Shown here: piece after piece, positions 5,868-7,569 of the stretch
Numbering within the stretch: the stretch's first letter is position 1
How the letters are laid out: the number at the start of each line of letters is the position of its first letter
Program-made: the position numbers and the translations under genes
Source of the DNA: an uncultured Clostridia bacterium
GTDB taxonomy: Bacteria > Bacillota_A > Clostridia > Christensenellales > CAG-138
Direction of reading: 5' to 3'
DNA: 7,569 nucleotides
Assembly: GCA_946539625.1 (NCBI GenBank)
Contig: CAMNHT010000060.1
Location: 1-7,569 of the forward strand
The notes under the pieces: generated by a model
Told to the model about the DNA's origin: nothing
Databases searched by the model: none
The model's input: only the letters and a program-made list of their open reading frames with translations

Positions 5868-7569
5868 GCGAGCAAAAAGCCATCCGAACCTACAGAAGCC
5901 TGTACCGCCGACGCCGCCATCGGCGTTTTTTACGTGCCGTTCTGCTGCTGCTTTTCACACCGCTGATTTGCGGTGCGGTCTGGCTGTTTTCGCAGGATGC
6001 CTGGCATATGCTCGACCTCGAAAAGATCTATGCGAGCGAGGAAACACTGCTTATAAAGGATCGTGACGGCGCGGTCGTCTCACGGTTGTATCTGCATGAG
6101 AACCGTGTTTCGATCGGGCTTTCCGCGCTGCCCGATCATGTGAAAAACGCCTTCCTTGCCGCCGAGGATGCACGGTTCTATTCGCATCCCGGCTTCGATC
6201 TCATTCGCATTGCGGGCGCGGCGCTGAACGATCTTCGCGCAGGTTCCTACGTGGAAGGTGCAAGCACCATCACCCAGCAGCTGATCAAGCTTACACATCT
6301 CTCCGCGGAGAAGACGCTTGATCGCAAGGTGGATGAAGCGATCCTGTCCTACCGGCTCGAACAGCTCCTTTCGAAGGACGAGATCCTTGCCTGCTATCTG
6401 AACCGCGTCTATTTCGGCGGCGGCTATTACGGAATCGAAGCCGCTGCGGAGGGCTATTTCGGCGTGCACGCAAGCGAGCTGACGCTGGCACAAAGCGCAC
6501 TTTTGGCGGGCGTTCTGAAATCCCCCGCGACCTACGCCCCACATCTGCGTCCCGAAGCGTCCGTGGGCCGCCGCGGCGTTATTCTCGATCTGATGGTCGA
6601 GTACGGCATGGTCGACGCGAATGCGGCAGCCGAGGCAAAGGCGGAGCCGCTTGTTTTAGTCGCCGACACGCAAAAGCAGAAGCACGATTCTTATATCGAC
6701 CTTGCTCTAACCGAAGCGTGCAGACTTTTGGACTGTGATCTCAATACGCTACTTGTAAGCGGACTGACAATCGAAACGGCGATGGACCCGAACGCGCAGC
6801 GCATTGCGGAAAACGCATTTTCAAACGACGCGTACTTTCCGACGTATGAGGATGAATCCGCCGAAGGCGCACTTGTCCTGATCGACGCAAAAACCGGCGG
6901 CGTATCCGCGATCATGGGCGGAAGAAACAACGCGCCCGCGCTCGGGTTCAACCGTGCCACACGCATCCGCCGGCAGCCCGGCAGCGCGATCAAGCCGATC
7001 CTCGTCTACGCGCCCGCGCTCGAAGCCGGCTGTACCGCTGCATCCATGCTTCTGGACGACGCCGTTGATTTCGGCGATTATACTCCGAAAAACGCAAACG
7101 GGCGCTATTCGGGATGGGTCACGATGCGCGAAGCGGTCACGCGGTCTTTAAATATTCCTGCCGTTCTGCTGTTTCGCGATCTCGGCGTTGAGCGCTGCAA
7201 GTCGTTTGCTGCGCGGTTCGGTATTCCGTTCGACGTGCGCGACGATTCGCTGACGCTTGCGCTCGGCGGTTTTACCTACGGTGTGTCGCCGTACCGGCTG
7301 TGCGGCGCATACGCGGCGCTTGCCTCCGGCGGGATCTACCGTGCACCGTTCGTGGTGACGCGGATCACCGACCGCGCAGGCACGGAGCTCTTTCGGCACG
7401 AACCGGAGGAAATGCGCGTTATGTCCGAGGGCAACGCGTTCGTGCTGACCTCACTTCTCGTGAACGTTGCAAAAACGGGCACCGCAAATCTTCTCTCCTC
7501 GATCCCGATCCCGCTTGCCGCAAAGACCGGCACCGTCGGCGACGAGACCGGCAACCGCGATATCTGGCT
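5864..7569 (+). CDS. Class A penicillin-binding protein (bifunctional transglycosylase/transpeptidase), 3' end outside window
   Basis: About 568 residues are present and the frame is still open at the window edge. Residues 1-24 are very basic (YRRRRHRRFLR) and a membrane helix covers about 25-42. The glycosyltransferase 51 domain follows, which polymerises lipid II outside the membrane. Its motifs are EDARFYSHPG (catalytic Glu101), GASTITQQ (132-139), RKVDE (154-158, second Glu158) and KDEILACYLNRVYFGGG (171-187). In the last motif the usual ILExYLN is ILACYLN. The transpeptidase domain, which cross-links stem peptides and is the beta-lactam target, has PGSAIKP with nucleophile Ser374 and Lys377, SLN at 428-430 and KTG at 554-556. 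These are the complete catalytic set in normal order and spacing. An in-frame TGA at 5849 leaves the ATG at 5864 as the only upstream choice. AGGAG at 5834-5838 is 25 nt away, too far for usual use. The gene begins 28 bp after the membrane protein gene with no terminator between them, so it probably belongs to the same operon. Confidence 0.95.
   Translation, partial: MCEQKAIRTYRSLYRRRRHRRFLRAVLLLLFTPLICGAVWLFSQDAWHMLDLEKIYASEETLLIKDRDGAVVSRLYLHENRVSIGLSALPDHVKNAFLAAEDARFYSHPGFDLIRIAGAALNDLRAGSYVEGASTITQQLIKLTHLSAEKTLDRKVDEAILSYRLEQLLSKDEILACYLNRVYFGGGYYGIEAAAEGYFGVHASELTLAQSALLAGVLKSPATYAPHLRPEASVGRRGVILDLMVEYGMVDANAAAEAKAEPLVLVADTQKQKHDSYIDLALTEACRLLDCDLNTLLVSGLTIETAMDPNAQRIAENAFSNDAYFPTYEDESAEGALVLIDAKTGGVSAIMGGRNNAPALGFNRATRIRRQPGSAIKPILVYAPALEAGCTAASMLLDDAVDFGDYTPKNANGRYSGWVTMREAVTRSLNIPAVLLFRDLGVERCKSFAARFGIPFDVRDDSLTLALGGFTYGVSPYRLCGAYAALASGGIYRAPFVVTRITDRAGTELFRHEPEEMRVMSEGNAFVLTSLLVNVAKTGTANLLSSIPIPLAAKTGTVGDETGNRDIW

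Noticed and set aside
5848..5876. TTGACA as a promoter for the penicillin-binding protein gene
   Set aside because: No -10 box is found 16-18 bp downstream (AGCAAA), and the start would fall inside the coding region.
5221..5883. Reverse-strand open frame of 220 codons opposite the SLOG and membrane protein genes
   Set aside because: It crosses two coupled genes and yields a highly charged product with no recognisable pattern.
5848..6066. Forward open frame of 72 codons starting near 5848
   Set aside because: It is in a different frame from the penicillin-binding protein, whose motifs occupy the same bases.

Overview
The window looks like chromosomal DNA of a Gram-positive, low-to-moderate GC member of the Clostridia (Bacillota), probably an uncultured gut-type lineage such as Oscillospirales or Christensenellales. 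This rests on strong purine-rich Shine-Dalgarno sites, an ECF sigma factor paired with a membrane-anchored beta-propeller protein, a YpsA-type SLOG protein and the protein similarities. The genus cannot be fixed from the sequence alone. Nothing points to a plasmid, prophage, insertion sequence, CRISPR array, tRNA or rRNA.

Layout. (1) Positions 1-141 hold the 3' end of a forward-strand gene, probably a MATE-family transporter. A hairpin at 154-184 with T-runs on both sides separates it from the convergent gene that ends at 193. (2) A reverse-strand two-gene unit at 193-2782 encodes an ECF sigma factor (TTG start) and a 695-residue membrane-anchored beta-propeller protein that overlaps it by 11 bp. 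(3) A separate reverse-strand gene at 2925-3848 encodes a membrane-tethered domain of the N-acetylmuramoyl-L-alanine amidase fold. All the catalytic and zinc-binding residues I can place in it are replaced. It ends at a strong terminator. (4) A divergent intergenic region at 3849-3998 carries an extended -10 promoter in each direction and a series of helically phased A-tracts. (5) A forward-strand cluster from 3999 to the window end encodes a zinc-dependent phospholipase C family protein, a YpsA-like SLOG protein, a multi-pass membrane protein of unknown function and a class A penicillin-binding protein that runs off the end. The first three genes are joined by 4-bp ATGA overlaps.

How the parts may work together. 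Most of the window concerns the cell envelope: a peptidoglycan synthase, an amidase-fold protein that probably binds but does not cut, a YpsA relative (B. subtilis ypsA lies beside gpsB and is tied to cell division) and a sigma factor with a membrane-spanning partner that could sense something outside the cell. The best leads for novelty are the degenerate amidase, the tightly coupled PLC/SLOG/membrane protein/PBP cluster, and the forward promoter, which is placed so that the first gene's mRNA should start at its own AUG. Functional links between the genes are inferred from gene order.
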